Notes: generated by a model not told the origin, from the letters alone. Shown: positions 50,777-59,070, counted from the first letter of the stretch. The stretch is DNA of 64,000 bases from CAG-177 sp964587915 (GCA_964587915.1 CAZPMK010000001.1:88364-152363); one strand, 5' to 3'. Numbers and translations: made by a program.

Positions 50777-51364
50777 GTGGAAAATGAAAAAAACGAAATG
50801 AGCAAGGGCAAGAAGCTGCTTCGGCTGTTTTTTTCCATGCTGTATATAAGCTCCTTTACATTCGGCGGAGGATTTGTAATAGTAACATTCATGAAGAAAA
50901 AATTTGTCGATGAGCTTCAATGGATTGACGAAAAGGAAATGCTTGACATGACCGCTCTTGCACAGTCGTCCCCGGGAGCGATAGCGGTAAATGCCGCCAT
51001 TCTTGTTGGCTGGCGTGTTGCGGGTCTTGCGGGAATGCTTATCGCCGTGCTCGGAACGGTTATCCCGCCCATGGTGATACTTTCCGTGATATTCTTTTTC
51101 TATTCGGCGTTCGCAAGCAACGAATATGTAGCCCTTGTTCTCAAAGGAATGCAGGCAGGCGTTGCGGCGGTAATTCTCGATGTTGTATTTTCGCTCGGCA
51201 AAAAGGTGTTCAAGGAACGCTCGGCAATACATATCACCGTCATGCTTGCGGCATTTGCGGCAACGTTTTTCTTCGGAGTCAACGTGATAATCATAATCCT
51301 TGCCGCGGCGGCTGTAGGCATCATCTCGGAATGCTTCAAAAGGGCGAGGAGGGCGGAAAAATGA
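50777..51364 (+). CDS. Chromate transporter subunit (N-type half)
   Basis: 195 residues of the short-chain CHR family, about five or six membrane helices. The signature SFTFGGGFVIVTFMKKKFVDE (about 25-45) and the ALAQSSPGAIAVNAA element (about 58-73) are clear. It works with the adjacent subunit as a heterodimeric anion (chromate or other oxyanion) transporter. GTG 50777 is chosen, with GCGAGG upstream. The 3' end overlaps the next gene in an ATGA arrangement, ensuring paired synthesis. The natural substrate may not be chromate. Confidence 0.9.
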   Translation: MENEKNEMSKGKKLLRLFFSMLYISSFTFGGGFVIVTFMKKKFVDELQWIDEKEMLDMTALAQSSPGAIAVNAAILVGWRVAGLAGMLIAVLGTVIPPMVILSVIFFFYSAFASNEYVALVLKGMQAGVAAVILDVVFSLGKKVFKERSAIHITVMLAAFAATFFFGVNVIIIILAAAAVGIISECFKRARRAEK

Positions 51365-51924
51365 TATATCTTCAGCTCTTTCTCAGCTTTTTACAGGTGG
51401 GCTTGTTCAGCGTCGGCGGCGGATATGCCGCAATGCCGATAATCCAAAGCAGCGTTGTTGAAAAATACGGCTGGTTGACGATGAGCGAATTTACCGACCT
51501 TATCACCATTGCCGAAATGACACCGGGTCCCATTGCCGTAAATTCCGCAACCTTTGTGGGAATACGCATTGCCGGTATCGGCGGTGCGTTGACGGCAACC
51601 CTCGGGTGCATATTGCCGTCATGCATCATTGTTTCCGTTCTTGCATTGATATACATTAAGTATAAAAATGTATCTGCGGTTCAAAATGTGCTCGGAAGCC
51701 TGCGACCCGCCGTGGTTGCGTTGATTGCTTCTGCGGGAATTTCCATTTTGATAAATGTGGTTTTCGGCTCGGGAGAGATTTCCGTTTCCGCCGTTGAATG
51801 GCTCGGAGCAGTTCTCTTTGCCGCCGCATTCTTCGTTTTGCGGAAATTCAAGCTCAACCCGATTTTGGTGATGGCATCGTGCGGCGTGATAAGTCTTGCC
51901 GTCGGGCTGATACAAAAAATCTAA
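51361..51924 (+). CDS. Chromate transporter subunit (C-type half)
   Basis: 187 residues, second short-chain CHR subunit, with FLQVGLFSVGGGYAAMPIIQ (about 8-27) and AEMTPGPIAVNSATFVG (about 52-68). The two halves are homologous to each other and are normally inverted in topology. Start ATG 51361 overlaps the stop of the first subunit (ATGA), and AGGAGGG lies 9 bases upstream inside that gene. It is followed by a bidirectional terminator. Confidence 0.9.
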   Translation: MIYLQLFLSFLQVGLFSVGGGYAAMPIIQSSVVEKYGWLTMSEFTDLITIAEMTPGPIAVNSATFVGIRIAGIGGALTATLGCILPSCIIVSVLALIYIKYKNVSAVQNVLGSLRPAVVALIASAGISILINVVFGSGEISVSAVEWLGAVLFAAAFFVLRKFKLNPILVMASCGVISLAVGLIQKI

Positions 51925-51930
51925 CGAAAA

Positions 51931-51950
51931 AGCGGCTCGAGTGAGTCGCT
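51931..51950. terminator. Bidirectional terminator
   Basis: AGCGGCTC and GAGTCGCT (one wobble) with loop GAGT. TTTATTTTT follows on the plus strand and a T-run follows on the minus strand, so it serves both the chr pair and the convergent gene. Confidence 0.8.
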
Positions 51951-51951
51951 T

Positions 51952-52494
51952 TTATTTTTCAAAAACAGCTTCGCAAGCCGCTTCATACGCCTCGGAGGAC
52001 GGCTCGGCATCAAGTATCAGCTTCAAAATATCCTCTTCACAGCGTAAAAGAGCCGCAAGTGACGGCACGGTGTCCGTGATTTGCCGTGCTTCGTTCAACA
52101 GCTCGGGAAAGCGTGCCGAGGGGAATTTCACCTGCAAATATCTTGCGAGAAGCTCCGTTTCGATATGAAAGCATTGCCCGCTTTTTGAAGATATCCCCAA
52201 CAGGGCGGCGGTTTTTGAATCTGCTTCTCCGGTTTCGTAAAGTCCGTGCTTTTGCTGAAATTCCTTGATTCCCTTTCTCAGCGACAGGTCATATATTCCG
52301 CTTATTTCTCCGCCGTATAAGCCCTCTCTGCGTAAGGAACGCTGTATGACGGCAACCCGCTCACCGGTGCATCCGAGGCAGGAATATGCCGCATTTCCCG
52401 TGACGGAGCAAAGCAAAACGAGCAGAGCGAGATTTACTGCAAGCGTTGCCGTAACACGCCATAAAATTCGATTTTTTTCGTTCGTTCTCAACAC
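51952..52494 (-). CDS. Membrane-anchored peptidoglycan-binding protein
   Basis: About 180 residues. It has one N-terminal membrane segment (about 12-32), a PG_binding_1 domain (about 43-100, ERVAVIQRSLRREGLYGG through FQQKHGLYETG), then an unassigned helical C-terminus. Proteins such as SleB carry this domain before a hydrolase; here no hydrolase is present. The start is uncertain: GTG 52494 overlaps the GGGAGG ribosome site and TTG 52491 is only 2 bases from it. It is divergent from dinB; the LexA box in between is nearer to dinB. Confidence 0.75.
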   Translation of the reverse strand: MLRTNEKNRILWRVTATLAVNLALLVLLCSVTGNAAYSCLGCTGERVAVIQRSLRREGLYGGEISGIYDLSLRKGIKEFQQKHGLYETGEADSKTAALLGISSKSGQCFHIETELLARYLQVKFPSARFPELLNEARQITDTVPSLAALLRCEEDILKLILDAEPSSEAYEAACEAVFEK

Positions 52495-52551
52495 CTCCCA
52501 ATATATTTTTTAACTCGAAATTCAGTTTATCCCGAGATAAAAAATTACCTC

Positions 52552-52580
52552 TTGACAAAACGAAAACAAAGTTGTAAAAT
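52552..52580 (+). promoter_or_regulatory. Promoter for dinB
   Basis: Perfect TTGACA (52552-52557), 17-base spacer, TAAAAT (52575-52580). Transcription would start at about 52587, on the edge of the LexA box. Confidence 0.85.
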
Positions 52581-52587
52581 AACAAAG

Positions 52588-52601
52588 CAAACAAATGTTC
52601 G
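52588..52601 (+). promoter_or_regulatory. LexA (SOS) operator of dinB
   Basis: CAAACAAATGTTCG matches the Bacillus-type LexA site CGAAC-N4-GTTYG with one mismatch in the left arm. It sits just downstream of the -10 hexamer and at the transcription start, a position suited to repression. Confidence 0.75.
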
Positions 52602-52624
52602 ATAGATTTTTCGGAGAGGGTAGT

Positions 52625-53857
52625 ATGGAACGGTCGGTATTACATTGCGATTTGGATAATTTCTTTGCAAGCGTCGAGGGTGTTTTTGACCCATCGTTAA
52701 AGGGCGTACCCTTTGCTGTTTGCGGTGATGCGGCACTCAGGCACGGTATAGTTCTGGCAAAAAATCAGCTTGCAAAGTCATACGGAGTAAAGACCGCCAC
52801 GCCGATATGGGAGGCAAAGCAGGCTTGTCCGAAGCTGAAAATAGTCGAGCCGCATTATGACCGATACATGGATTTTTCACGCCGTGCAAGAGCAATTTAC
52901 GAGCAGTATACAGATATGGTCGAGGCATTCGGTGCAGATGAATGCTGGCTCGATGTCACGGGCAGCTCATTGCTTTTCGGGAGCGGTGAAGAAATTGCAC
53001 GGGAAATAAACGACCGTATGCTAAAGGAGCTTGGACTGACCGTCTCCGTCGGGGTCAGCTTCAATAAATGCTTCGCAAAGCTCGGCAGTGACCTCAACAA
53101 GCCGAACGGAATAACAATTATCTCAAAAGAGAATTATAAAAATGTCGTGTGGCCGCTTCCCGCCGAAAATCTGCTGTGGATAGGCAAAAGTGCAAAGCAG
53201 AGGCTCAATTCCTTGGGAATCATCACGATAGGCGATATCGGCATGATTGGCAGAGATTTTTTGATTACGGCATTCGGCAAGAGCGGTGAGGGAATTTGGA
53301 GCAACGCCATGGGCTACGATTCTTCACCCGTTCTGCGTGAAAGCGAGCTTCCTGCCGCAAAAAGCATAGGCAAGAGCGTGACGGGGAGTGAGGATTTAAC
53401 AAACGATGCACAGGTTTACAGAACGCTTTTGGCACTCTCGGAAAGCATATCCGAAAAGCTGAGAAAGTGCTCGTTGCTGTGCGGCACGGTACAGCTTCAC
53501 ATAAGGGACTGTATGCTGATAACCATCGAACGGCAGGTAAAGCTCTCGGAGCCTACACGCCTTGCAAGTGAGCTTGCGGCAATCGGCATGGAGCTTTTCC
53601 GAAAGAATTGGAAATGGCAGAGAACGGTGCGTTCGGTGGGCATACGGGCCTGCGAGCTTATGAGTGACAGCGAGTGCTTGCAAATGTCGTTTGAATACGA
53701 TTACAAAAAGGCGTTGAAGCTCGAAAGGCTTGAAAAGAGCGTTGACGGAATAAGGGCAAAGTACGGCAAACGCTCCGTGACGAGGGCTTCTCTGATGTGT
53801 GCGGCGGCAGAAAATGCCCGAAAGACGGGTTCTGTAGCCACAATATGTGGGGACTGA
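52625..53857 (+). CDS. dinB: Y-family DNA polymerase IV
   Basis: 410-residue translesion polymerase. The metal-binding DLDNFFASVEG (about 9-19), the fingers region YGVKTATPIWEAKQACP and the second acidic cluster ADECWLDVTGS (about 103-113) are complete. The HhH-type thumb region (WIGKSAKQRLNSLGI) and the little-finger domain follow. It copies damaged templates with low fidelity after DNA damage. ATG 52625 has GGAGAGGG 5-8 bases upstream; the ATG at 52595 overlaps the LexA box and is rejected. A consensus promoter and LexA box support SOS control. Confidence 0.94.
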   Translation: MERSVLHCDLDNFFASVEGVFDPSLKGVPFAVCGDAALRHGIVLAKNQLAKSYGVKTATPIWEAKQACPKLKIVEPHYDRYMDFSRRARAIYEQYTDMVEAFGADECWLDVTGSSLLFGSGEEIAREINDRMLKELGLTVSVGVSFNKCFAKLGSDLNKPNGITIISKENYKNVVWPLPAENLLWIGKSAKQRLNSLGIITIGDIGMIGRDFLITAFGKSGEGIWSNAMGYDSSPVLRESELPAAKSIGKSVTGSEDLTNDAQVYRTLLALSESISEKLRKCSLLCGTVQLHIRDCMLITIERQVKLSEPTRLASELAAIGMELFRKNWKWQRTVRSVGIRACELMSDSECLQMSFEYDYKKALKLERLEKSVDGIRAKYGKRSVTRASLMCAAAENARKTGSVATICGD

Positions 53858-53911
53858 TGTTACATTTGTAACTATTAACAAAAATATTTTCACCAAACAG
53901 CAAAAAAGTTG

Positions 53912-53940
53912 TTGACAAAATTCAAAAATTGGCTTATTAT
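53912..53940 (+). promoter_or_regulatory. Promoter for the small sigma factor gene
   Basis: TTGACA (53912-53917), 17-base spacer, TATTAT (53935-53940), 31 bases before ATG 53972. Confidence 0.8.
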
Positions 53941-53971
53941 TATTTTCAAGAGGATTTTGAGAGGTTTGAGA

Positions 53972-54541
53972 ATGCCGAGAAACGCTTCGCACGATGTTAA
54001 TGAGAATGAGCTTGCGGTTCGTGCCGCGGCAGGAGACGACGAGGCAATGTCCTTGCTCATCGCTTCCGTTATGCCGATAGCCAAGGCAAAGGCGGCGAGC
54101 TTTGCGAATGTCAGAATTTCGGACGAGGATCTTGTTCAAGAGGGAATGCTCGGTTTTCTTGAAGCGGTCAAGCGGTTCGATATTTCAAAGGGTGTTCCGT
54201 TCAAGGCGTATGCCGTAACCTGTATCAAGAACCGTATGATAAATGCGTTCAACAGAAATAACAACGGTGCAAATCTTCCGCTTACCGGTGCGGTTTCTCT
54301 TGAGGAGGAGCAGCTTGCCGATAACGCATCAAATCCTGCAAATATTATTGACGATGAGGTTGCCCCGTCGGAGCTTTGGCAGATAGTGGACAGGGAGCTT
54401 TCCGAATACGAGCGTCAGGTTCTTGACCTTATGCTCGAAGAGAAAAGCTATGCTGCAATTGCCGACCGACTCGGTACAAGCGTTAAATCCGTCGATAATG
54501 CCGTTCAGCGTATACGCAAAAAGATACGCTTAAAGCTGTAA
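53972..54541 (+). CDS. Sigma-70 family RNA polymerase sigma factor (SigH-like)
   Basis: 189 residues containing regions 2 and 4 only. Region 2 shows DEDLVQEGMLGFLEAVKRFD (about 50-70) and KAYAVTCIKNRMINAFNR (2.3-2.4). Region 4 near the C-terminus has LSEYERQVLDLMLEEKSY and the helix-turn-helix IADRLGTSVKSVDNAVQRIRKK. The closest known type is the SigH/sigma-30 group of Firmicutes that acts in stationary phase and early sporulation; target promoters cannot be told from this window. GAGAGG precedes ATG 53972. Confidence 0.9.
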   Translation: MPRNASHDVNENELAVRAAAGDDEAMSLLIASVMPIAKAKAASFANVRISDEDLVQEGMLGFLEAVKRFDISKGVPFKAYAVTCIKNRMINAFNRNNNGANLPLTGAVSLEEEQLADNASNPANIIDDEVAPSELWQIVDRELSEYERQVLDLMLEEKSYAAIADRLGTSVKSVDNAVQRIRKKIRLKL

Positions 54542-54560
54542 AAAAGCTCAGAGAGCTTTT
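54542..54560 (+). terminator. Short terminator after the sigma factor gene
   Basis: AAAAGCTC and GAGCTTTT around AGA, immediately after the stop codon. The final T's belong to the stem and no further U-run follows, so it may be weak. Confidence 0.5.
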
Positions 54561-54564
54561 ATAT

Positions 54565-54624
54565 GCCCCGTAGCTCATAGAGAGCGTTGTAAAACAAAGG
54601 CGGCGGTGCAAATCCGTCAGGGGC
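54565..54624 (+). other. 60-nt tRNA-like element
   Basis: GCCCC (54565-54569) can pair with GGGGC (54620-54624) as a short acceptor stem. A D-arm-like AGCTC..GAGC hairpin follows, then a small TTGT-AAA-ACAA hairpin where an anticodon arm would be. A T-arm-like stem GGCGG/CCGTC (one wobble) encloses the 7-base loop TGCAAAT. A normal tRNA has about 73-76 bases, a 7-base anticodon loop and TTC in the T-loop, which this lacks. It lies between the sigma factor gene and the zinc-ribbon gene. Confidence 0.45.
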
Positions 54625-54656
54625 GAAAAATATATTTTTCAAGCGAGGTTACTAAC

Positions 54657-54938
54657 ATGTACGAAGACAAAACTCTCATCTGTAAGGAATGCGGAAACGA
54701 ATTCGTTTTCACGGCCGGTGAACAGGAGTTCTACGCCGAGAAAGGTTTCGTAAACGAGCCCCAGCGCTGCAAGGCTTGCCGTGACGCACGCAAGAATGCT
54801 ACCCGCGGAGAGCGTGAATGGTTTGAGGCAACTTGTGATTCCTGCGGTGGAGTTGCAAAGGTTCCCTTTAAGCCCCGTGAGGACAGACCTGTTTATTGCA
54901 GCGAATGCTTCGCAAAGAAACAGCAGGAAGAAGCATAA
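54657..54938 (+). CDS. Zinc-ribbon protein with four CxxC motifs
   Basis: 93 residues. CKECG, CKACR, CDSCG and CSECF give two likely zinc sites formed by pairs of CxxC. The segment FTAGEQEFYAEKGF between the first two motifs matches a family of small zinc-binding proteins common in Firmicutes, of unknown function. GAGG lies 8 bases before ATG 54657. Its expression may depend on the tRNA-like element in its leader. Codon use is strongly biased, suggesting good expression. Confidence 0.85.
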   Translation: MYEDKTLICKECGNEFVFTAGEQEFYAEKGFVNEPQRCKACRDARKNATRGEREWFEATCDSCGGVAKVPFKPREDRPVYCSECFAKKQQEEA

Positions 54939-54962
54939 GCTTATCTTATATTTTATGCTTAA

Positions 54963-54991
54963 AAAGCCTTTCCCGATGAGGGAAAGGCTTT
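54963..54991. terminator. Bidirectional terminator
   Basis: AAAGCCTTTCCC and GGGAAAGGCTTT around GATGA. T-rich flanks on both sides serve the zinc-ribbon gene (plus) and hydF (minus). Confidence 0.9.
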
Positions 54992-54999
54992 ATCCTTTT

Positions 55000-56208
55000 T
55001 CAGTCGCAACCGATTATTTCAAGAACCGAGGGAAAGAGCGTGAGCGAACGGCGTAAAATCCCGTGAATATGTGCAATGGCAATTCCGTAATTCGTCATGG
55101 GAACACCGCTGTCAAGAGAGCGGTGAAGCCGTGAAAGCATTTCCCGTTCGTTGAGCATACAGCCGCCGCAATGAACGACAAGGGCGTAGTCGCTCAAATC
55201 ATCGGGAAATTCGCCGCCCGAGGTAAATTCAAAATTCAGTTTCTTGCCCGTGTGACTTTCGAGCCATGCGGGCATTTTTACCGTTCCGATATCGCCGCAT
55301 TGACGGTGATGCGTACAGCCCTCCGATATAAGCACGGTGTCGCCGTCGGAAAGTCTGTCAAGTGTCGCCGCACCCCGAACGAGGCAATCAAGCTCACCCT
55401 TGTATCTTGCAAAAAGAATGGAGAAAGAGGTGAGGGGGATGTTTTCGGGAACGATTTTATTTACCGCACCGAATGCCTGAGAATCCGTGATGACCATTTT
55501 AGGCGGTGCGTTGAGCGATGAAAGGACTGCCGAAAGCTCCGAGACCTGCGTTACAACGCAAAAGGCGTGGCTGTCAAGGATATCCCGTATCACCTGCTGC
55601 TGAGGGAGAATCAATCTGCCCTTTGGTGCGGAGGAGTCGATTGGCGTTACAAGCACAACCGTGTCGCCTTGTGATATCAAATCTGCTACGAGCGGCTTTT
55701 CCTTTTTTGTATCGGAGCAAAGTCTGCCGAGAAGCTCTTTGAGAGCGGATATACCGGTCTTATCTTTTGCACTGACATAGATTTCGTTCTTGCCGACGCT
55801 CGGACTGTCCGAAAGCAAATCGCATTTGTTGTGTACGATGATGAGCGGGATGCCCTTTTGCTTTATCAGGTGTGCAAGCTCTGTTTCCACTGTCGTTGTT
55901 TCATGCGTGCAGTCGGTGACAAGCACGGCGATATCGGTTTTTTCAAGCATTTTCATCGCACGGGCAACTCTCATTTTGCCAAGAGAGCCTTCGTCGTCAA
56001 TGCCCGGAGTGTCGATTATCACAACAGGTCCCGAGGGCAAAAGCTCCATGGCTTTCTGTACGGGGTCGGTTGTAGTTCCCTTGATATCGGAAACGAGGGA
56101 AAGTGCCTGCCCCGTGACGGCATTTACAACGCTTGATTTTCCTGCGTTACGCAGACCGAAAAAGCCGATGTGTACTCTTTCCGCCGAAACGGTATTGTTA
56201 AGTCCCAT
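55000..56208 (-). CDS. hydF: [FeFe] hydrogenase maturation GTPase HydF
   Basis: 402 residues. The N-terminal GTPase has G1 GLRNAGKSSVVNAV, a switch with KGTTTDP, G3 DTPGIDD and G4 NKCDLL. The C-terminal domain carries the [4Fe-4S] ligands in CTHHRQCGD (Cys about 297) and HCGGC. HydF is the scaffold that assembles the di-iron subcluster and hands it to apo-HydA. It starts 10 bases after hydG and is the last gene of the maturase operon. Confidence 0.96.
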   Translation of the reverse strand: MGLNNTVSAERVHIGFFGLRNAGKSSVVNAVTGQALSLVSDIKGTTTDPVQKAMELLPSGPVVIIDTPGIDDEGSLGKMRVARAMKMLEKTDIAVLVTDCTHETTTVETELAHLIKQKGIPLIIVHNKCDLLSDSPSVGKNEIYVSAKDKTGISALKELLGRLCSDTKKEKPLVADLISQGDTVVLVTPIDSSAPKGRLILPQQQVIRDILDSHAFCVVTQVSELSAVLSSLNAPPKMVITDSQAFGAVNKIVPENIPLTSFSILFARYKGELDCLVRGAATLDRLSDGDTVLISEGCTHHRQCGDIGTVKMPAWLESHTGKKLNFEFTSGGEFPDDLSDYALVVHCGGCMLNEREMLSRLHRSLDSGVPMTNYGIAIAHIHGILRRSLTLFPSVLEIIGCD

Positions 56209-56218
56209 AGTTCAAACC

Positions 56219-57664
56219 TCAAAAACGGAAGTCGCGGCGATTGGACGCCTTGATAGCTTCTATATTCTGTCTTGCGATTTCCCGCACCTTTTCGCCGGGA
56301 ATTTTTTTCAGCTCATTTTCGATAAGCTCAAAGCCTACCCTTTTTGTTTCCTCCGAGGCATAATCAACAAGATATTCCGTCAAAGTCATGAGAGCGTTGG
56401 GGTGACAGCAGTTGAGAATTTGACCGTTTTTGCACAGACTCATAAAGCGGTCGCCCGTTCTGCCCTCTCGGTAGCAGGCGGTGCAGAATGACGGAATGTG
56501 GTGCTTCTCCATGAGCCAGCGTACCACCTCGTCAAGAGTGCGTTGGTCGGAAACGTCGAATTGCTCCGAATCATGCGGTCTTTCAGCCTCGGTGTAGCCT
56601 CCGACGGAGGTGCGGGAAGCACCGCTTATCTGAGAAATTCCGTATTCGAGAACCTTGCCTCTTACCGCCTCGCTCTCACGGGTGGAAATTATCATACCCG
56701 TGTAGGGAACGGCAATGCGAATGCAGGCGATTATCTTTGCAAAAAGCTCATCGGAAAGGCTGTTGTCGAACACATCGGGGTCGATATCGTCGGCGTGCTT
56801 GACTCTCGGAACGCTTATTGTGTGCGGACCTACGCCGTGAACTGCCTCAAGGTGCTCTGCGTGCATGAGAAGCCCGGCAAATTCATATTCGTAGCCCTCA
56901 AGACCGAAAAGTACGCCGAGACCCACATCGTCAATTCCGCCCTCCATGGCTCTGTCCATCGCTTCGGTGTGGTAGTCGTAGTCGTGCTTGGGTCCCGTGG
57001 GATGAAGCTCCAAATAGCTCTTTTTGTTGTAGGTTTCCTGAAAAAGAATGTATGTTCCGATTCCCGCCTCTTTGAGCTTGCGGTAATTCTCCACCGTTGT
57101 AGCGGCAATGTTTACGTTGACTCTGCGGATATCACCGTTCTTGTGGTGAACGGAATAGATAGTCTTGATGCATTCGAGTATGTATTCTATCGGATTGTTC
57201 ACGGGGTCTTCGCCCGCTTCAATGGCAAGCCGCTTGTGCCCCATGTCCTGAAGAGCGATAACCTCGTTGCGAACCTGCTCCTGAGTGAGCTTGATTCTTG
57301 CGATATGCTTGTTTTTCATGTGATACGGGCAATATACACAGCCGTTGACGCAGTAGTTTGAAAGGTAGAGCGGGGCGAACATGACGATGCGATTTCCGTA
57401 GAATGCCAGCTTTATTTCGTTTGCGAGCTTGTACATTTCCTCCACCTTTTCGGGAATATCGCAGGCAAGGAGCACCGCCGCTTCACGGTGAGTAAGTCCC
57501 GCACAGGTAACGCCGTTTCCGTTCTTGACGGGACGGGCCTTTTCGAGCAGGGAGTCAATAAGCTCAACGTTGTTTTTGTTGGCTCTTGCGTATGCAACGG
57601 TTTCTCTGATTTCGGCGTCGTTGATAAATTCCTCCGCCTTCATGGATTTAGGATTGTAATTCAT
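56219..57664 (-). CDS. hydG: [FeFe] hydrogenase maturase HydG (radical SAM tyrosine lyase)
   Basis: 481 residues. The radical-SAM cluster motif CVNGCVYCPY lies near residue 105, and the TIM barrel with the Glu/Asp/His substrate residues follows. The C-terminal CTACYREGRTGDRFM and CCHPNAL cysteines bind the second, five-iron cluster. It cleaves tyrosine to p-cresol and dehydroglycine, yielding CO and CN- for the H-cluster. AAGGGAA precedes the ATG. It sits between hydE (46 bases) and hydF (10 bases). Confidence 0.97.
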   Translation of the reverse strand: MNYNPKSMKAEEFINDAEIRETVAYARANKNNVELIDSLLEKARPVKNGNGVTCAGLTHREAAVLLACDIPEKVEEMYKLANEIKLAFYGNRIVMFAPLYLSNYCVNGCVYCPYHMKNKHIARIKLTQEQVRNEVIALQDMGHKRLAIEAGEDPVNNPIEYILECIKTIYSVHHKNGDIRRVNVNIAATTVENYRKLKEAGIGTYILFQETYNKKSYLELHPTGPKHDYDYHTEAMDRAMEGGIDDVGLGVLFGLEGYEYEFAGLLMHAEHLEAVHGVGPHTISVPRVKHADDIDPDVFDNSLSDELFAKIIACIRIAVPYTGMIISTRESEAVRGKVLEYGISQISGASRTSVGGYTEAERPHDSEQFDVSDQRTLDEVVRWLMEKHHIPSFCTACYREGRTGDRFMSLCKNGQILNCCHPNALMTLTEYLVDYASEETKRVGFELIENELKKIPGEKVREIARQNIEAIKASNRRDFRF

Positions 57665-57710
57665 ATTTTTCCCTTTCTTGCGGTCAGATTTCTCTTTCCG
57701 TCAGAATGAT

Positions 57711-58745
57711 TTATTTCTTGATGTCGCCTCTGTCGGTGACAATTTCAAATCCGATTGCTTTAAGATTCTCGGCAAGCAAAGACTTGCCCTCGGCGGCTTC
57801 ACCGCCCGCAGATAATTTGTTGTCATAGAGTGCGTATTTTTTTCGCACCGAAACGGGGGAAAGATTCGGCATTACAACGTTTGCCCCCGATAAAATTCCG
57901 CGTTCACGCCCGTTTTGCTCCGCCGTGCCGAGTGCGGTGGTGGCAGGCAAGAGAACGTTGGGCTTTATAAGGCGTATGAGCGAGAGCAGAAACACCGTCA
58001 AGTCCGCACTGCCCGACGGATAATTACCGAAAGGTGTGTCGTGCTGAGGAATGAACGGACCTATTCCGCACATATCGGGCTTAAATTCTTCAATAAATTT
58101 AAGGTCTGAGGCAAGATTTTTTACCGTTTGATACGGTGAACCGACCATGAAGCCGCAACCGACCTGAAAGCCGATTTCACGCAGGTCATAAAGACAGCGA
58201 AAGCGATTTTCATAGGACATTTCTTTTGGGTGCAACCGCTCGTAATGCTCCTTGTCTGCCGTCTCATGCCGAAGCAGATAGCGGCTTGCACCGGCATCAT
58301 ACATACGCTGATATTCATATTTTGAATATTCTCCGAGAGAAAGCGTGACGGCACAATCGGGAAATTCGTTCTTTATGCGGAAAACGGTGCGGCAGATATC
58401 CTCCACCGAAAAAGCACCCTCGCCGCCTTGAAGAACAAAGGTGCGAAAGCCGAGAGGGTATCCCGTGCGGCAGCAGTAAAGAATATCCTCCTCGGAGAGC
58501 ATATAGCGTTCACAGTTTTTGTTTGAACGGCGTATACCGCAGTAAAGGCAGTCATTTCGGCAGACATTGCCTATCTCGATAAGACCTCGGATATACACCG
58601 CATTTCCGTAGATTTTACGGCGTACACCGTCGGCAAGCGTTGCGGCGTATTCGGCGGTATCCCTTGTGAAATTTTTAATCAGATATGTGTATTCGTCAGC
58701 CGACAGCGTGTGTGCTTCGGCGAGACGGTCAATCAGCTTATTCAT
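57711..58745 (-). CDS. hydE: [FeFe] hydrogenase maturase HydE (radical SAM)
   Basis: 344 residues with the radical-SAM motif CRNDCLYCGIRRSN (about 62-75). It participates in making the dithiomethylamine-bridged di-iron precursor from HydG's product. I chose ATG 58745 (MNKLIDRL...) because it matches the usual N-terminus of the family; ATG 58757 and GTG 58778 are alternatives. The start overlaps the end of the TM1266-type regulator gene by 8 bases, so the two are coupled. Confidence 0.94.
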   Translation of the reverse strand: MNKLIDRLAEAHTLSADEYTYLIKNFTRDTAEYAATLADGVRRKIYGNAVYIRGLIEIGNVCRNDCLYCGIRRSNKNCERYMLSEEDILYCCRTGYPLGFRTFVLQGGEGAFSVEDICRTVFRIKNEFPDCAVTLSLGEYSKYEYQRMYDAGASRYLLRHETADKEHYERLHPKEMSYENRFRCLYDLREIGFQVGCGFMVGSPYQTVKNLASDLKFIEEFKPDMCGIGPFIPQHDTPFGNYPSGSADLTVFLLSLIRLIKPNVLLPATTALGTAEQNGRERGILSGANVVMPNLSPVSVRKKYALYDNKLSAGGEAAEGKSLLAENLKAIGFEIVTDRGDIKK

Positions 58746-58995
58746 CGCTTCCGACATTGGAATAAGCCGTTTTGACACTCACTCCGTGCAGATTTCCGAG
58801 CTTCCCCGCAAGGGATGAAATGGTGTCCTGCGGTGCATCGAGTGCAACGGAAACAATGTTTATTTTTCGTGCCCTGTAGGGAATGCCCATTCTGCCGATG
58901 ATATATTCGCCGTAAGCGTGAAGAAGCTCGTTGAGCTTTTCAACTGAGCCGACATCCTCTACAATGACGGACATTACGGCAACTCTTGTCTGCAT
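58738..58995 (-). CDS. TM1266-type hydrogenase system regulator (putative)
   Basis: 85 residues of the ferredoxin-like/ACT-type fold recognised as the iron-only hydrogenase system regulator family (TM1266). The segment MSVIVEDVGSVEKLNELLHAYGEYIIGRMGIP and the late LHGVSVKTAYS are characteristic. It may bind a metabolite or nucleic acid; direct evidence for regulation is thin in general. First gene of the maturase operon, with AGGAGG upstream of the ATG and a hairpin terminator inside the leader. Confidence 0.85.
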   Translation of the reverse strand: MQTRVAVMSVIVEDVGSVEKLNELLHAYGEYIIGRMGIPYRARKINIVSVALDAPQDTISSLAGKLGNLHGVSVKTAYSNVGSDE

Positions 58996-59017
58996 TTTAA
59001 TTCCTCCTCAAAAATAA

Positions 59018-59041
59018 AAGCCGTACACAAAGGTACGGCTT
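59018..59041 (-). terminator. Hairpin terminator in front of the maturase operon
   Basis: AAGCCGTAC and GTACGGCTT around a 6-base loop, followed on the minus strand by TTATTTTT and then directly by the AGGAGG of the first maturase gene. It may end the upstream FAD-oxidoreductase transcript or attenuate the maturase operon. Confidence 0.75.
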
Positions 59042-59070
59042 CATACACCGCCGACACAGCGGCAGTATTG

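Noticed and set aside
54565..54624. Functional tRNA gene
   Set aside because: Too short, no 7-base anticodon loop, no TTC in the T-loop and only five acceptor pairs.
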